Assembly (NCBI RefSeq): GCF_947495275.1
Contig: NZ_CANLYL010000005.1
Coordinates: 62,001-126,000 of the forward strand
Origin: an uncultured Roseobacter sp.
Lineage (GTDB): Bacteria; Pseudomonadota; Alphaproteobacteria; Rhodobacterales; Rhodobacteraceae
DNA: 64,000 nucleotides
Direction: 5' to 3'
Shown here in pieces: positions 8,659 to 16,146 of this stretch. The stretch's first letter is position 1. The number at the start of each line of letters is the position of its first letter. The notes beneath the pieces were generated by a model. The model was not told the origin of the DNA and ran no database searches. It was given only the letters and a program-made list of their open reading frames with translations. A program made the position numbers and the translations under genes.

Positions 8659-9563
8659 TGGTTGAGGACCAGATCGCTCAGCCGTGCTTCCAGCACATGT
8701 GTGTAGATTTCAGTCGTGGCAACATCTGCATGCCCCAAAAGGGTCTGGATCGATCGTAAATCAGCGCCATTGGCCAACAGATGTGTGGCGAAGGCATGGC
8801 GCAGCGTATGCGGTGTCACCTTCTCCGGCGAGACACCGGCGGAAACGGCGATCTCCTTGATCAGCAGATAGAACCTGTGACGGGTCAGATGGCCCGCCGC
8901 GCTGTGGGACACAAAGAGGTATTTGGAGGCTGGTTTGTTGTCGGAGCGCCGCTCGTCCTCCATCTCGTCCCGGATGCGCAGCCAGTCCCCCAGCGCTTCG
9001 CGGGCAGGCGGGGAGAGCGGCACCATGCGTTCTTTGCCCCCCTTGCCGAGGATCAGCAGCATGCGTGGATCGCCGCGCGCAGCACTGGCGGGCAGGCTGA
9101 CAAGCTCGGAAACGCGCATCCCGGTTGCATATAAAACTTCCATCAAGCAGGTGTTGCGCGCCCGGTCACGCGGCGAGCGGCCATAGCTGCGTGACGCCTC
9201 CAGCAAACGGTCCACTTCAGCCTCAGAGAGGGTTTTGGGCAACCGCTTGTCGCGCCCCGGTCCCGATATCTGGATGGCCGGATTGTCTTTGCGCCACCCT
9301 TCTTCAAAGGCAAAGCGATAGAGCTGTTTAATGGCTGACAAGCGACGCGCCCGCGTCGCCCGGGACAGACCCTGCGCATCGCAATCCACCAGATAGTTTT
9401 CAACGTCGGCCTTTTCGACACCGTCAAAACCCTGCTCGCGCCGGGTGAGCCACGCGTCAAAGTCCTGCAGATCACGCCCGTAAGCCAGAAGCGTGTTCCT
9501 TGCGGCCCCCAATTCTGCGGCCTGGGCTTCCAGAAACGCGGATATCCAGTGATCCTGTGCCAT
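8595..9563 (-). CDS. xerD: Tyrosine recombinase XerD
   Basis: 322 residues, normal for XerC/XerD. The N-terminal SAM-like DNA-binding domain spans about 5-90 and the catalytic domain about 110-300. The full active-site set is visible: Arg150 (ATGMRVSEL), the beta-hairpin Lys (GKGGKER, 174/177), His252 and Arg255 (HTLRHAF), His278 (LGHAD) and nucleophile Tyr287 (EIYTHV). It resolves chromosome dimers at dif with XerC and FtsK. XerD is chosen over XerC on sequence feel and chromosomal context; no phage or integron genes are near. It is coupled to the upstream gene through a TAATG overlap at 9563. Confidence 0.88.
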   Translation of the reverse strand: MAQDHWISAFLEAQAAELGAARNTLLAYGRDLQDFDAWLTRREQGFDGVEKADVENYLVDCDAQGLSRATRARRLSAIKQLYRFAFEEGWRKDNPAIQISGPGRDKRLPKTLSEAEVDRLLEASRSYGRSPRDRARNTCLMEVLYATGMRVSELVSLPASAARGDPRMLLILGKGGKERMVPLSPPAREALGDWLRIRDEMEDERRSDNKPASKYLFVSHSAAGHLTRHRFYLLIKEIAVSAGVSPEKVTPHTLRHAFATHLLANGADLRSIQTLLGHADVATTEIYTHVLEARLSDLVLNHHPLAKDGPRKETGRISSDGQ

Positions 9564-11107
9564 TATCCAAACCGATCCAGCAGAAATATTTGCAATGCCG
9601 CTCTGCGCATGGTGTCCTCCAGACCAAGCGCGCGCAGCGTACCGAGAGCTTCGGTGAGCGCGAGAGGATCGCCTGACGCGCCGTCCTCCAACAGCACCAA
9701 GGACCGCAAGATCGCTTCACCCAGCCGGTCCGTGCGGGCCATCTCAACAAGATCGGAGCGGGCGGCACCAACCGCAAACCCGTCGATGACGGCCTGATGC
9801 AGGGGATTGCTGGCCTCAAGCCCGGCTGGATCACCAGTCGCCACGTCGCGCAGAAGTTTCGACGGGGATCGATCGGCCAGATCACCATAGTTTGGGGACA
9901 GCAACATGAGGGTTGTCGCGATGTCTGCACTGCGTCCCGTCAACGGCACCTGTGAAAGCGCCTCGGCAAACAATCCTGCAAAGGCCACTTCAAGTTCCGC
10001 CTCCTGCATGGCAGCCCATGCGCGGGGCAGCGTTTTGTTGACAGCGCCAGCTGACCGCGTGCGCAGGGCTGTGTCAAATTGCTGTACGGCTTCGACGCGG
10101 TCCCAGATGCCGCCCGATGCGGCTGGATCCCGGTCGGAATAAAGGCCAAGCAATCGGTTATCGGGTAGGGCGCCGGTTTTGGCGAGCCGTTCGGCCGCTT
10201 CCAGCTGCGCCTTCCATCCGGCAAGATCGCGCAGGTCCGCAACCGCAAAGGCGCGGGGCAGCAGGCGGGTTGGCAGGGGTTCGCCAATCGCTTCGTGCAA
10301 GCGAAATAACAGGGGTGTTATCTTGCGTGGGGGCTGCAACGGGGGAAGCCCGTCGAAGAACTCAGGATGCAGAAAGCGATCCAGCGCGGCAACTTCTGGT
10401 TTGCTCATGAAGGACAGGGCCTTGCCGGTGTCATACAGCAGCGTTGCCGTCGTCCAGTCACCCTGCCGGGCGCTGCAAAAAATCTGATAGCTCATACCGG
10501 GAGAAAGATGTGGTTGGGCGTCCAACGTTCCGCAAGCTGGGCCTTCCTGACCTGAAAGCAGAGCAAGGTCCATATAGGCGGCAAAATGGGCTGCGTCCCG
10601 CGTGACGTCGGCCTGCTCGATCAGGGCCAGTGCCGGATCAAGCGCCCCGAACCTTTGCAATGCGGACACCCGGGCCAATGTGAAGACATCTTCCTGTGCG
10701 GCGTCCTGACCGGGACCTTGGGCCTCGGTCAGCAAGGCCGTGAACAGCAGGGCCTGTGCTGCTGGCAGCCGAAGCTCGGGCAAGCTGTTCAATTGACGGC
10801 TCAGCGCCTGGGGATCGCTTCGCCGCCACAGCGTCTGCGGCAACCCGGTCACGCTCGCAGGGACCAGCCCGATGATCCTGACTGCTTCTTCGTCAAGCGG
10901 CATCACCGCCACATCCGGCGCCAGCCCGGACCGGGCAATGGGCGCGATACCCCCATCCGGCATCGCAACCGAGGTAAGTGCGGGCTGATCCGGGTTTTGC
11001 TGCACCCAGTCAATGACCGAAAGTGGTTGATCCTGCGCCGCGGCTTGCGTGATCCCAAAGCCGCAGAACACCACCGCGCCCCAATATGCACCGCGTTTAA
11101 TTGGCAT
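9563..11107 (-). CDS. Secreted alanine-rich protein of unknown function
   Basis: 514 residues, not recognised. It starts MPIKRGAYWGAVVFCGFG and has a signal peptide ending near TQAAAQD, so it is probably periplasmic. The rest is alanine/leucine-rich and looks mostly helical, perhaps a repeat or solenoid fold, with an isolated Cys pair (ACGTLD and QIFCSAR) that could form a disulfide. The ATG at 11107 was chosen; a TTG one codon earlier is possible. It overlaps the 49-codon upstream gene by 11 bases and xerD by one base, so the three are probably translated as a coupled unit. The link to XerD is positional only. Confidence 0.75.
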   Translation of the reverse strand: MPIKRGAYWGAVVFCGFGITQAAAQDQPLSVIDWVQQNPDQPALTSVAMPDGGIAPIARSGLAPDVAVMPLDEEAVRIIGLVPASVTGLPQTLWRRSDPQALSRQLNSLPELRLPAAQALLFTALLTEAQGPGQDAAQEDVFTLARVSALQRFGALDPALALIEQADVTRDAAHFAAYMDLALLSGQEGPACGTLDAQPHLSPGMSYQIFCSARQGDWTTATLLYDTGKALSFMSKPEVAALDRFLHPEFFDGLPPLQPPRKITPLLFRLHEAIGEPLPTRLLPRAFAVADLRDLAGWKAQLEAAERLAKTGALPDNRLLGLYSDRDPAASGGIWDRVEAVQQFDTALRTRSAGAVNKTLPRAWAAMQEAELEVAFAGLFAEALSQVPLTGRSADIATTLMLLSPNYGDLADRSPSKLLRDVATGDPAGLEASNPLHQAVIDGFAVGAARSDLVEMARTDRLGEAILRSLVLLEDGASGDPLALTEALGTLRALGLEDTMRRAALQIFLLDRFG

Positions 11108-11246
11108 CAAGCGTCACAGGTACGCGGACTTCTGTTTGCGGCGCGGAAAAATCAGCGCCAAAAAAGGGTCCGACATAGGCATATCCCACCAGGCCAATAC
11201 CACCCAGAATAATGAGAAAGAACAGAAGCTTAAAGATGCGCGACAT
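11097..11246 (-). CDS. Small single-pass membrane protein, 49 residues
   Basis: Reading the minus strand from the ATG at 11246 gives MSRIFKLLFFLIILGG, then a second hydrophobic stretch up to YVGPFFGADF and a polar tail ending VPVTLDAN. It has one N-terminal transmembrane helix with positive residues before it. Its stop lies inside the start region of the 514-residue secreted protein (11-base overlap), a strong sign that it is a real translated gene. The function is unknown. It is too short for most gene callers. Confidence 0.65.
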   Translation of the reverse strand: MSRIFKLLFFLIILGGIGLVGYAYVGPFFGADFSAPQTEVRVPVTLDAN

Positions 11247-11329
11247 GGGATTTACTGCCTTGATTGCCTGTCGATTTTTTCCAAACTTATATATGGCCTT
11301 TTCAGCAATATCACGTCATTCAGGGAAAT

Positions 11330-11923
11330 ATGAGCGAAATTCAGCAATCCGTGGCCGAAGACTCACACAAACAGCGTTACGCCTTGCGAAAAACCGTTGT
11401 GATGGTGGGGATGATGGGGGCTGGCAAGACCGCTGTGGGTCGGGCTCTGGCGCAATTGCTGGGAGCGCCCTTTCTCGATTCGGATCAGGAAATCGAGGCG
11501 GCTGCCAATATGAGCATCCCCGAGATTTTCGCACGCGATGGCGAGGCGTTCTTCCGGGCCCGCGAAAGTCAGGTTATTTCGAGGTTGATGCGGGGCAAAC
11601 CGGGTGTTTTATCGACCGGCGGTGGCGCGTTTCTGTCTGATGTCAATCGCGACACGATCTCCAGGCGGGGGGTGGCGGTCTGGCTCGATGCTGATCTGGA
11701 ACTCTTGTGGTCACGGGTGGCGCACCGTGACACGCGACCGCTTCTGCGTACGGCTGACCCCAAGGCCACGCTGGCAGAACTTTTTGCAAAACGTGTACCG
11801 GAATACAGCAAGGCGGATCTGCGGGTGCCCTGCGCGCCGCCGGTCTCTATCGAACTGATGTCAAAACGGGTGGCGGACGTGTTGCTTACCAGACCCGATG
11901 TGCTGGAGCGGGTTGATGCGTGA
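11330..11923 (+). CDS. aroK: Shikimate kinase
   Basis: 197 residues. The P-loop GMMGAGKTAVG lies at about 27-37. The shikimate/Mg site follows with FLDSDQEIE, then EAFFRARE and the STGGGAF glycine loop, and the adenine/lid Arg region RDTRPLL. It phosphorylates shikimate with ATP in the cytosol, the fifth step of the chorismate pathway. The start ATG at 11330 with AGGGA upstream is preferred over an in-frame ATG 66 bases earlier, although family N-termini vary. The stop overlaps aroB by 8 bases (11916-11923), the usual aroK-aroB operon. Confidence 0.93.
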   Translation: MSEIQQSVAEDSHKQRYALRKTVVMVGMMGAGKTAVGRALAQLLGAPFLDSDQEIEAAANMSIPEIFARDGEAFFRARESQVISRLMRGKPGVLSTGGGAFLSDVNRDTISRRGVAVWLDADLELLWSRVAHRDTRPLLRTADPKATLAELFAKRVPEYSKADLRVPCAPPVSIELMSKRVADVLLTRPDVLERVDA

Positions 11924-13031
11924 AACCGTCACCGTTGATCTGCCGGGGCGCGCCTATGAGGTGCGGATCGGGACCGGATTGCTGGCGCAGGCCGGTGTGG
12001 AGATTGAACCGCTGCTGTCACGGCCAAAAGTGGCCATTCTGACAGATGAGACGGTCGCGGCCCTGCATCTGGCCACGCTGGAGGCCGGACTGGCGCTTCA
12101 GGGGATCGAGGCGGATGCCCTTGCGTTACCGGCAGGCGAGGCGACCAAATCCTGGGGCCCGCTGGAGCGAAGCGTTGGCTGGCTACTGGAACAGAAAGTC
12201 GAGCGCGGCGATATCGTTGTGGCCTTGGGCGGCGGTGTGATTGGTGATCTGGCCGGATTTGCCGCCGCGATCCTGCGGCGTGGTGTGCGTTTTGTGCAGA
12301 TACCCACATCTCTTCTGGCGCAGGTTGACAGTTCCGTTGGCGGCAAGACCGGCATCAACGCGGCACAGGGTAAAAACCTGATCGGCGCCTTTCATCAACC
12401 CTCGCTGGTTCTTGCGGATACCGATGTTCTGGACACGCTCGCGCCGCGCGATTTCCTCGCTGGATATGGCGAAGTTGTGAAATATGGCCTTCTGGGGGAC
12501 GCTAGTTTTTTTGAGTGGCTGGAAACACAGGGACCCGCGCTTGCGGCAGGTGACGTGCGTGCGCGGATTGAAGCCGTGCGTCGATCGGTCCAGATGAAAG
12601 CCGATATTGTCATGCGGGACGAGACGGAGCAGGGGGATAGGGCGCTTCTGAACCTCGGTCACACCTTCGGCCATGCGCTGGAAGCCGCTACCGGGTATTC
12701 GGACCGCCTTTTGCACGGGGAGGGTGTTGCCATCGGTTGCGCGCTTGCTTTCGAGCTTTCGTCGCGAATGGGTCTGTGCTCTCAGGAAGAACCCAGTCGG
12801 GTCCGCGCGCATCTAAAGGCCATGGGCATGAAAACGGATATGGCTGACATCCCGGGCGATCTGCCTGATGCGGATGGGCTGCTGGGGCTGATGTCTCAGG
12901 ACAAAAAGGTCGTACAAGGCACTTTAAGGTTCATTCTTGCGCGCGGGATCGGGCGATCATTCATCACCTCGGATGTGCCGCGCGAGGCGGTGCGGGGTGT
13001 CCTGCGGGATGCGCTCGCGAACCGGCTTTAA
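11916..13031 (+). CDS. aroB: 3-dehydroquinate synthase
   Basis: 371 residues. NAD-binding GGGVIGDLAGFAA, the phosphate/substrate region PTSLLAQVDSSVGGKTGIN, and the metal ligands in GEVVKYGLL (Glu) and NLGHTFGHALE (two His) are all present. It converts DAHP to 3-dehydroquinate, the second step of the shikimate pathway. The ATG at 11916 lies inside the end of aroK. The 3' end overlaps the convergent GNAT gene by four bases, so no terminator is visible between them. Confidence 0.95.
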   Translation: MRETVTVDLPGRAYEVRIGTGLLAQAGVEIEPLLSRPKVAILTDETVAALHLATLEAGLALQGIEADALALPAGEATKSWGPLERSVGWLLEQKVERGDIVVALGGGVIGDLAGFAAAILRRGVRFVQIPTSLLAQVDSSVGGKTGINAAQGKNLIGAFHQPSLVLADTDVLDTLAPRDFLAGYGEVVKYGLLGDASFFEWLETQGPALAAGDVRARIEAVRRSVQMKADIVMRDETEQGDRALLNLGHTFGHALEAATGYSDRLLHGEGVAIGCALAFELSSRMGLCSQEEPSRVRAHLKAMGMKTDMADIPGDLPDADGLLGLMSQDKKVVQGTLRFILARGIGRSFITSDVPREAVRGVLRDALANRL

Positions 13032-13474
13032 GAACGGCGCATCACCATGCCGAATTTGTCCTCGCAGCTGAAACCAAGGCTTTCGTAAAACCCGCGCGCG
13101 CCGCGTTTTCGTCCGGTCAGCAGCATGATCTTGTAAGCATCCTGCCGCCAGGCCTCATCCACAGCGGCCTGCATCACCCCGCGTCCGAAGCCGCGCATGC
13201 GGTAGTCTTGTGTTGTCGCAACGTTTTCGATCAAAGCATAGGGCCGCGCGTCGAAGGTCACATTTGGCAAGATGTGCAAAGTGGCCATGCTGACAATCGC
13301 GGCGTTTTCCTCGGCCCCGAAAATGGTGGTCCCGGGATGGGCCATGACCGCCGCAATCCGGTCTGCCCGGGCCGTTTTCGGCCCGGAAGTCAGCTCATTG
13401 TACAAAGCCACCAGCGCAGAAGCGTCTTTTGGCGTCAGGGCACGTATCGTGAGCTCAGAACGGGATTTCATCAT
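13028..13474 (-). CDS. GNAT family N-acetyltransferase
   Basis: 148 residues from the first of two adjacent ATG codons (13474 or 13471). The frame is open further upstream but there it is only the Gly-rich ssb tail read in another frame, so that extension was discarded. The GNAT fold is seen in the N-terminal [21 protein letters not shown], the acetyl-CoA loop region [20 protein letters not shown] (Q/R-x-x-G-x-G/A) and the C-terminal [10 protein letters not shown]. The substrate is unknown. The start lies inside the ssb 3' end (20-base overlap), so it is probably translated from the ssb transcript. Confidence 0.85.
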   Translation of the reverse strand: MMKSRSELTIRALTPKDASALVALYNELTSGPKTARADRIAAVMAHPGTTIFGAEENAAIVSMATLHILPNVTFDARPYALIENVATTQDYRMRGFGRGVMQAAVDEAWRQDAYKIMLLTGRKRGARGFYESLGFSCEDKFGMVMRRS

Positions 13475-13949
13475 CCAGATCACGCGATGGCGCCGGGCTG
13501 GAACTGCCGCTGCTGCCGCCATAGCTGTCGCCGCCACGGTCATCATAGCCCGCAGACCCGCCACCGCCGCCTCCGAAATTGCCACCGCCGCCGCCATCGC
13601 GGCCGTCAAGCATGGTCAGTTCCGAACGGTAGGGGCGCAGAACAACTTCGGTGGAATAGCGGTCCTGTCCGGATTGATCTTGCCACTTGCGCGTTTCCAG
13701 CTGGCCTTCGATGTAGACTTTGGAACCCTTGCGCAGATATTGCTCGGCGACACGGGCGAGCGGCTCGGAGAAAATCGCAACGGAATGCCACTCGGTCCGT
13801 TCTTTGCGCTCACCGGTGTTGCGGTCTTTCCAGGTCTCGGACGTCGCGATACGCAAGTTGCAGACTTTGCCGCCGTTCTGGAACGAGCGCACTTCGGGAT
13901 CACGCCCCAGATTGCCGATGAGAATTACCTTGTTTACTGAGCCGGCCAT
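13455..13949 (-). CDS. ssb: Single-stranded DNA-binding protein
   Basis: 164 residues. The N-terminal OB-fold (about 1-110) begins [19 protein letters not shown] with TEWHSVAIF and [19 protein letters not shown] glycine-rich disordered linker (about 115-155) follows, and the C-terminal tip DDEIPF is the conserved acidic peptide that recruits partner proteins. It coats ssDNA in replication, repair and recombination as a tetramer. The start ATG at 13949 has a G-rich site upstream and matches the family. The linker repeats explain the several overlapping open frames here. Confidence 0.95.
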   Translation of the reverse strand: MAGSVNKVILIGNLGRDPEVRSFQNGGKVCNLRIATSETWKDRNTGERKERTEWHSVAIFSEPLARVAEQYLRKGSKVYIEGQLETRKWQDQSGQDRYSTEVVLRPYRSELTMLDGRDGGGGGNFGGGGGGSAGYDDRGGDSYGGSSGSSSPAPSRDLDDEIPF

Positions 13950-14026
13950 CGCGTCCCCCCGTTGATTTTTTCCAATTGCTCCGATTCTGCCGTTGCCGAA
14001 TCCAATTGAGCGCAATTTGACTAAAC

Positions 14027-14126
14027 CTATACCGATAGTAGGCGGGTTATAAAATCGTTAAGCGCTCAAAATTGTCATTTGCCCGGGGGCGCTAAAGGCT
14101 GGAAAGCAGGTTCAAAATCGGTATAG
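14027..14126. repeat. Perfect 10-base inverted repeat in the ssb/lytic transglycosylase interval
   Basis: CTATACCGAT at 14027-14036 is the exact reverse complement of ATCGGTATAG at 14117-14126, 80 bases apart. Each copy has a GGCGG/CCGCC block on its inner or outer side (14041-14045 and 14129-14133). They bracket the core of the divergent promoter region between ssb (start 13949) and the transglycosylase, and could be paired protein-binding sites. Function unproven. Confidence 0.4.
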
Positions 14127-14157
14127 TCCGCCTCAGATGGGTACGAGAGTTATTATA

Positions 14158-14748
14158 ATGGCCCGGCTGTTGAGCCGAGGCTGTGCATTGGCGGCCATGG
14201 TGGCTGTCAGTGCACCTGCCATTGGGCAGACTGTTTCCAGCAAGAGCCGTACCAAGCTTTTTGCCTCGCAGACCCGCATTCTGGATTCGCGCGCAGCGGG
14301 CCAATACAACAACTCGGTGCGCTTGAAACCGCCAACCGTGGTCACGCCCAGCAAATGGGCGACGCCCGGTTATACAGGTAAATACAAAGGGAAATTCCTC
14401 GATCTCGCACGTGATGCCGCACGCAAACACGGGGTGCCTGAGAACCTGTTTTTGCGTCTGGTGCAGCAGGAATCCAATTGGAACCCTGTTGCAAAGTCTC
14501 ACAAAGGCGCGCTTGGTCTGGCCCAATTGATGCCGGCGACCGCGCGCAAGCTGCGGGTTGATCCCTTGAATCCGGCCGAGAACCTTGAAGGTGGCGCACG
14601 TTACCTCAAAGAGCAGTATCGGACATTCGGGTCCTGGCGTCTGGCACTGGCGGCCTATAACGCGGGGCCGGGGGCCGTTAAAAAATACGGTGGGGTGCCG
14701 CCGTACCGCGAGACGCAGAACTACGTGAAGATCATTGGTGGCCAGTAA
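14158..14748 (+). CDS. Lytic transglycosylase, SLT domain, exported
   Basis: 196 residues from MARLLSRG; a second ATG in frame at 14137 would add seven residues. A signal peptide ends near APAIGQ. The SLT domain (about 85-195) has the catalytic Glu in VQQESNWNP, then [13 protein letters not shown], the family signature, and [18 protein letters not shown]. It cleaves peptidoglycan glycan strands to 1,6-anhydro products in the periplasm. GAGAG at 14145-14149 supports the later start. It is short compared with Slt70, so it is a minimal MltC/EmtA-like or VirB1-like enzyme; no secretion-system genes are nearby. Confidence 0.88.
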   Translation: MARLLSRGCALAAMVAVSAPAIGQTVSSKSRTKLFASQTRILDSRAAGQYNNSVRLKPPTVVTPSKWATPGYTGKYKGKFLDLARDAARKHGVPENLFLRLVQQESNWNPVAKSHKGALGLAQLMPATARKLRVDPLNPAENLEGGARYLKEQYRTFGSWRLALAAYNAGPGAVKKYGGVPPYRETQNYVKIIGGQ

Positions 14749-14892
14749 CATCGCTGCCAAAAATCGCTGCCCTGACCGATGCCCAAAGCGCATGACCCTC
14801 TAACGAGTTTCACAAACCCTCCCAATGATGGCCATAGTGCCGCCTGATTTGGATAGGATTTTGGTCACACCAGTAAAGATGGGGATGTTTTG

Positions 14893-15306
14893 ATGGCCAC
14901 TGCAAATTTTCAAGCGCGTCTTGACCGTATTAACAAAGCACACCGCGGGTTCGCGCCCGCGCGCGACAAACTTCCCATTCGCTCCCTGCGATCCCAGCCG
15001 ATTCCGCGCTCCGTCAAAACGGCGGGCCGCAAGCGCTTTGCGCTTTTCGACCACAGTTTGGCGATGGCGATGGGATCCATGCTGGGCTGTCTGGCGGCGG
15101 TTCTGCTGACCGGGTTAACTTCTGAGAATTCACCCTGGGGGCCGGGAACGGAATGGAACGAACTGGTATTTCTGCCAGCCCTTGGTGGTTTGGCGCTGGC
15201 ACCGGTGCTGATGCTGGCCTCATTGTTTTTGGCCAGCCGCAAGCCGGGTCTGGCGCTCTTTTCGTTGAGTTACCTTACCGGTTTGGTCGTCGCCTTCTCG
15301 CTGTGA
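14893..15306 (+). CDS. Small membrane protein of unknown function
   Basis: 137 residues. The N-terminal half is basic and soluble (about 1-55). Three hydrophobic segments follow: about 57-75 (AMAMGSMLGCLAAVLLTGL), about 95-115 and about 120-137. The basic N-terminus is probably cytoplasmic. No family was recognised. It lies 145 bases after the transglycosylase gene, so it may share its transcript, and is followed by a 259-base non-coding stretch. Confidence 0.65.
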   Translation: MATANFQARLDRINKAHRGFAPARDKLPIRSLRSQPIPRSVKTAGRKRFALFDHSLAMAMGSMLGCLAAVLLTGLTSENSPWGPGTEWNELVFLPALGGLALAPVLMLASLFLASRKPGLALFSLSYLTGLVVAFSL

Positions 15307-15565
15307 TCCTCATTTCATCTGACAGGGTAGCATGGCACTCGGCGGGAATGCGCCGGGCGTGTAGTTGAGCTGTGAACGCTCATAAGCTCTTGTGTTTAAA
15401 TAATTAAACTAAAACCTGTAAGTGACGATACTCTGCTTGCCGCTGGGTTGGGCGCGCGAAACCTCAAAAAAAGTCGGAACCGAAAGCGCGCTGCCTCTGT
15501 TGGGGCGGCAATGGTGATGCGCAATCTGCACATCGCCGGGTTAGTAAACGAAAGGAGCATGTCAC
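15307..15565. other. Non-coding 259-base interval
   Basis: Between two small envelope-protein genes. No convincing gene on either strand. It contains the AT-rich GTTTAAATAATTAAACT (15392-15408, a near-palindrome) that could be part of the promoter of the gene at 15566, preceded by GAAAGGAG. Confidence 0.4.
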
Positions 15566-16051
15566 ATGTTCAACTCAGTTCGAAAAACCGCCCTTGTTGC
15601 TTCCGTCAGCCTGGCCGCCCTTATAGGTGCCCCGGCATATGCCAAAGAAGCTGTGAGCGAAATTGATGTACAGGCCGAGATCGAGGCCCCACAGGACAGC
15701 AATGCGCTTGAGCTATATCCGACAATTGCCGACGATTTGGCGCGTGAAATCCTCGAGAGAGTTAAGACCGACACCGACCCTGCCGGGCCGCTACTGACCG
15801 TGAAAATCAAACGCGTGAGCCTTGACGGCGATACCATCCTGCCTGACAGCGCTGAATTCAATGAGCTGGAAGGGTTTGTCAGCTATCAGCGGGGCAGCAA
15901 GGAAATCACCGAGGTGATCAAGCTCTCCGCATACTCGGATGAGGCCAGCGTCCCAGAGGGTTTCATTGCCGTCGCGCCAAGCGATGAAGATTTTTACAAT
16001 GTCCTCATCACATCCTTCGCGGATAAAGTTGTGGACCTGCTGCCGGAATAA
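15566..16051 (+). CDS. Exported periplasmic protein of unknown function
   Basis: 161 residues. It begins MFNSVRKTALVASVSLAALIG with a signal peptide cleaved near APAYAKE; the mature protein is acidic and without further membrane segments. GAAAGGAG stands before the ATG. No family recognised; the C-terminal half (SDEDFYNVLITSFADKVVDLLPE) is regular enough to be a folded domain. It stands alone, with its own upstream region and a strong terminator-like hairpin 57 bases after its stop. Confidence 0.7.
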   Translation: MFNSVRKTALVASVSLAALIGAPAYAKEAVSEIDVQAEIEAPQDSNALELYPTIADDLAREILERVKTDTDPAGPLLTVKIKRVSLDGDTILPDSAEFNELEGFVSYQRGSKEITEVIKLSAYSDEASVPEGFIAVAPSDEDFYNVLITSFADKVVDLLPE

Positions 16052-16107
16052 ATTACCGGTATGTCGAAAGGCGTTCATCGCGACGCCCTTTGACCTGTTA
16101 ACAAGTG

Positions 16108-16132
16108 ACACAGGCCCCCCGGGGGCCTGTGT
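16108..16132. terminator. Strong GC-rich hairpin between convergent genes
   Basis: ACACAGGCCCCC at 16108-16119 is complementary to GGGGGCCTGTGT at 16121-16132, with TTT following on the plus strand. It lies between the 3' ends of the exported-protein gene (plus) and the ABC ATPase gene (minus), and could serve both directions. Confidence 0.7.
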
Positions 16133-16146
16133 TTACATTGTGAAAC

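Noticed and set aside
8595-9563. Phage or integron integrase
   Set aside because: The recombinase has XerD length and sits in a chromosomal operon with no phage, att-like repeat or tRNA nearby.
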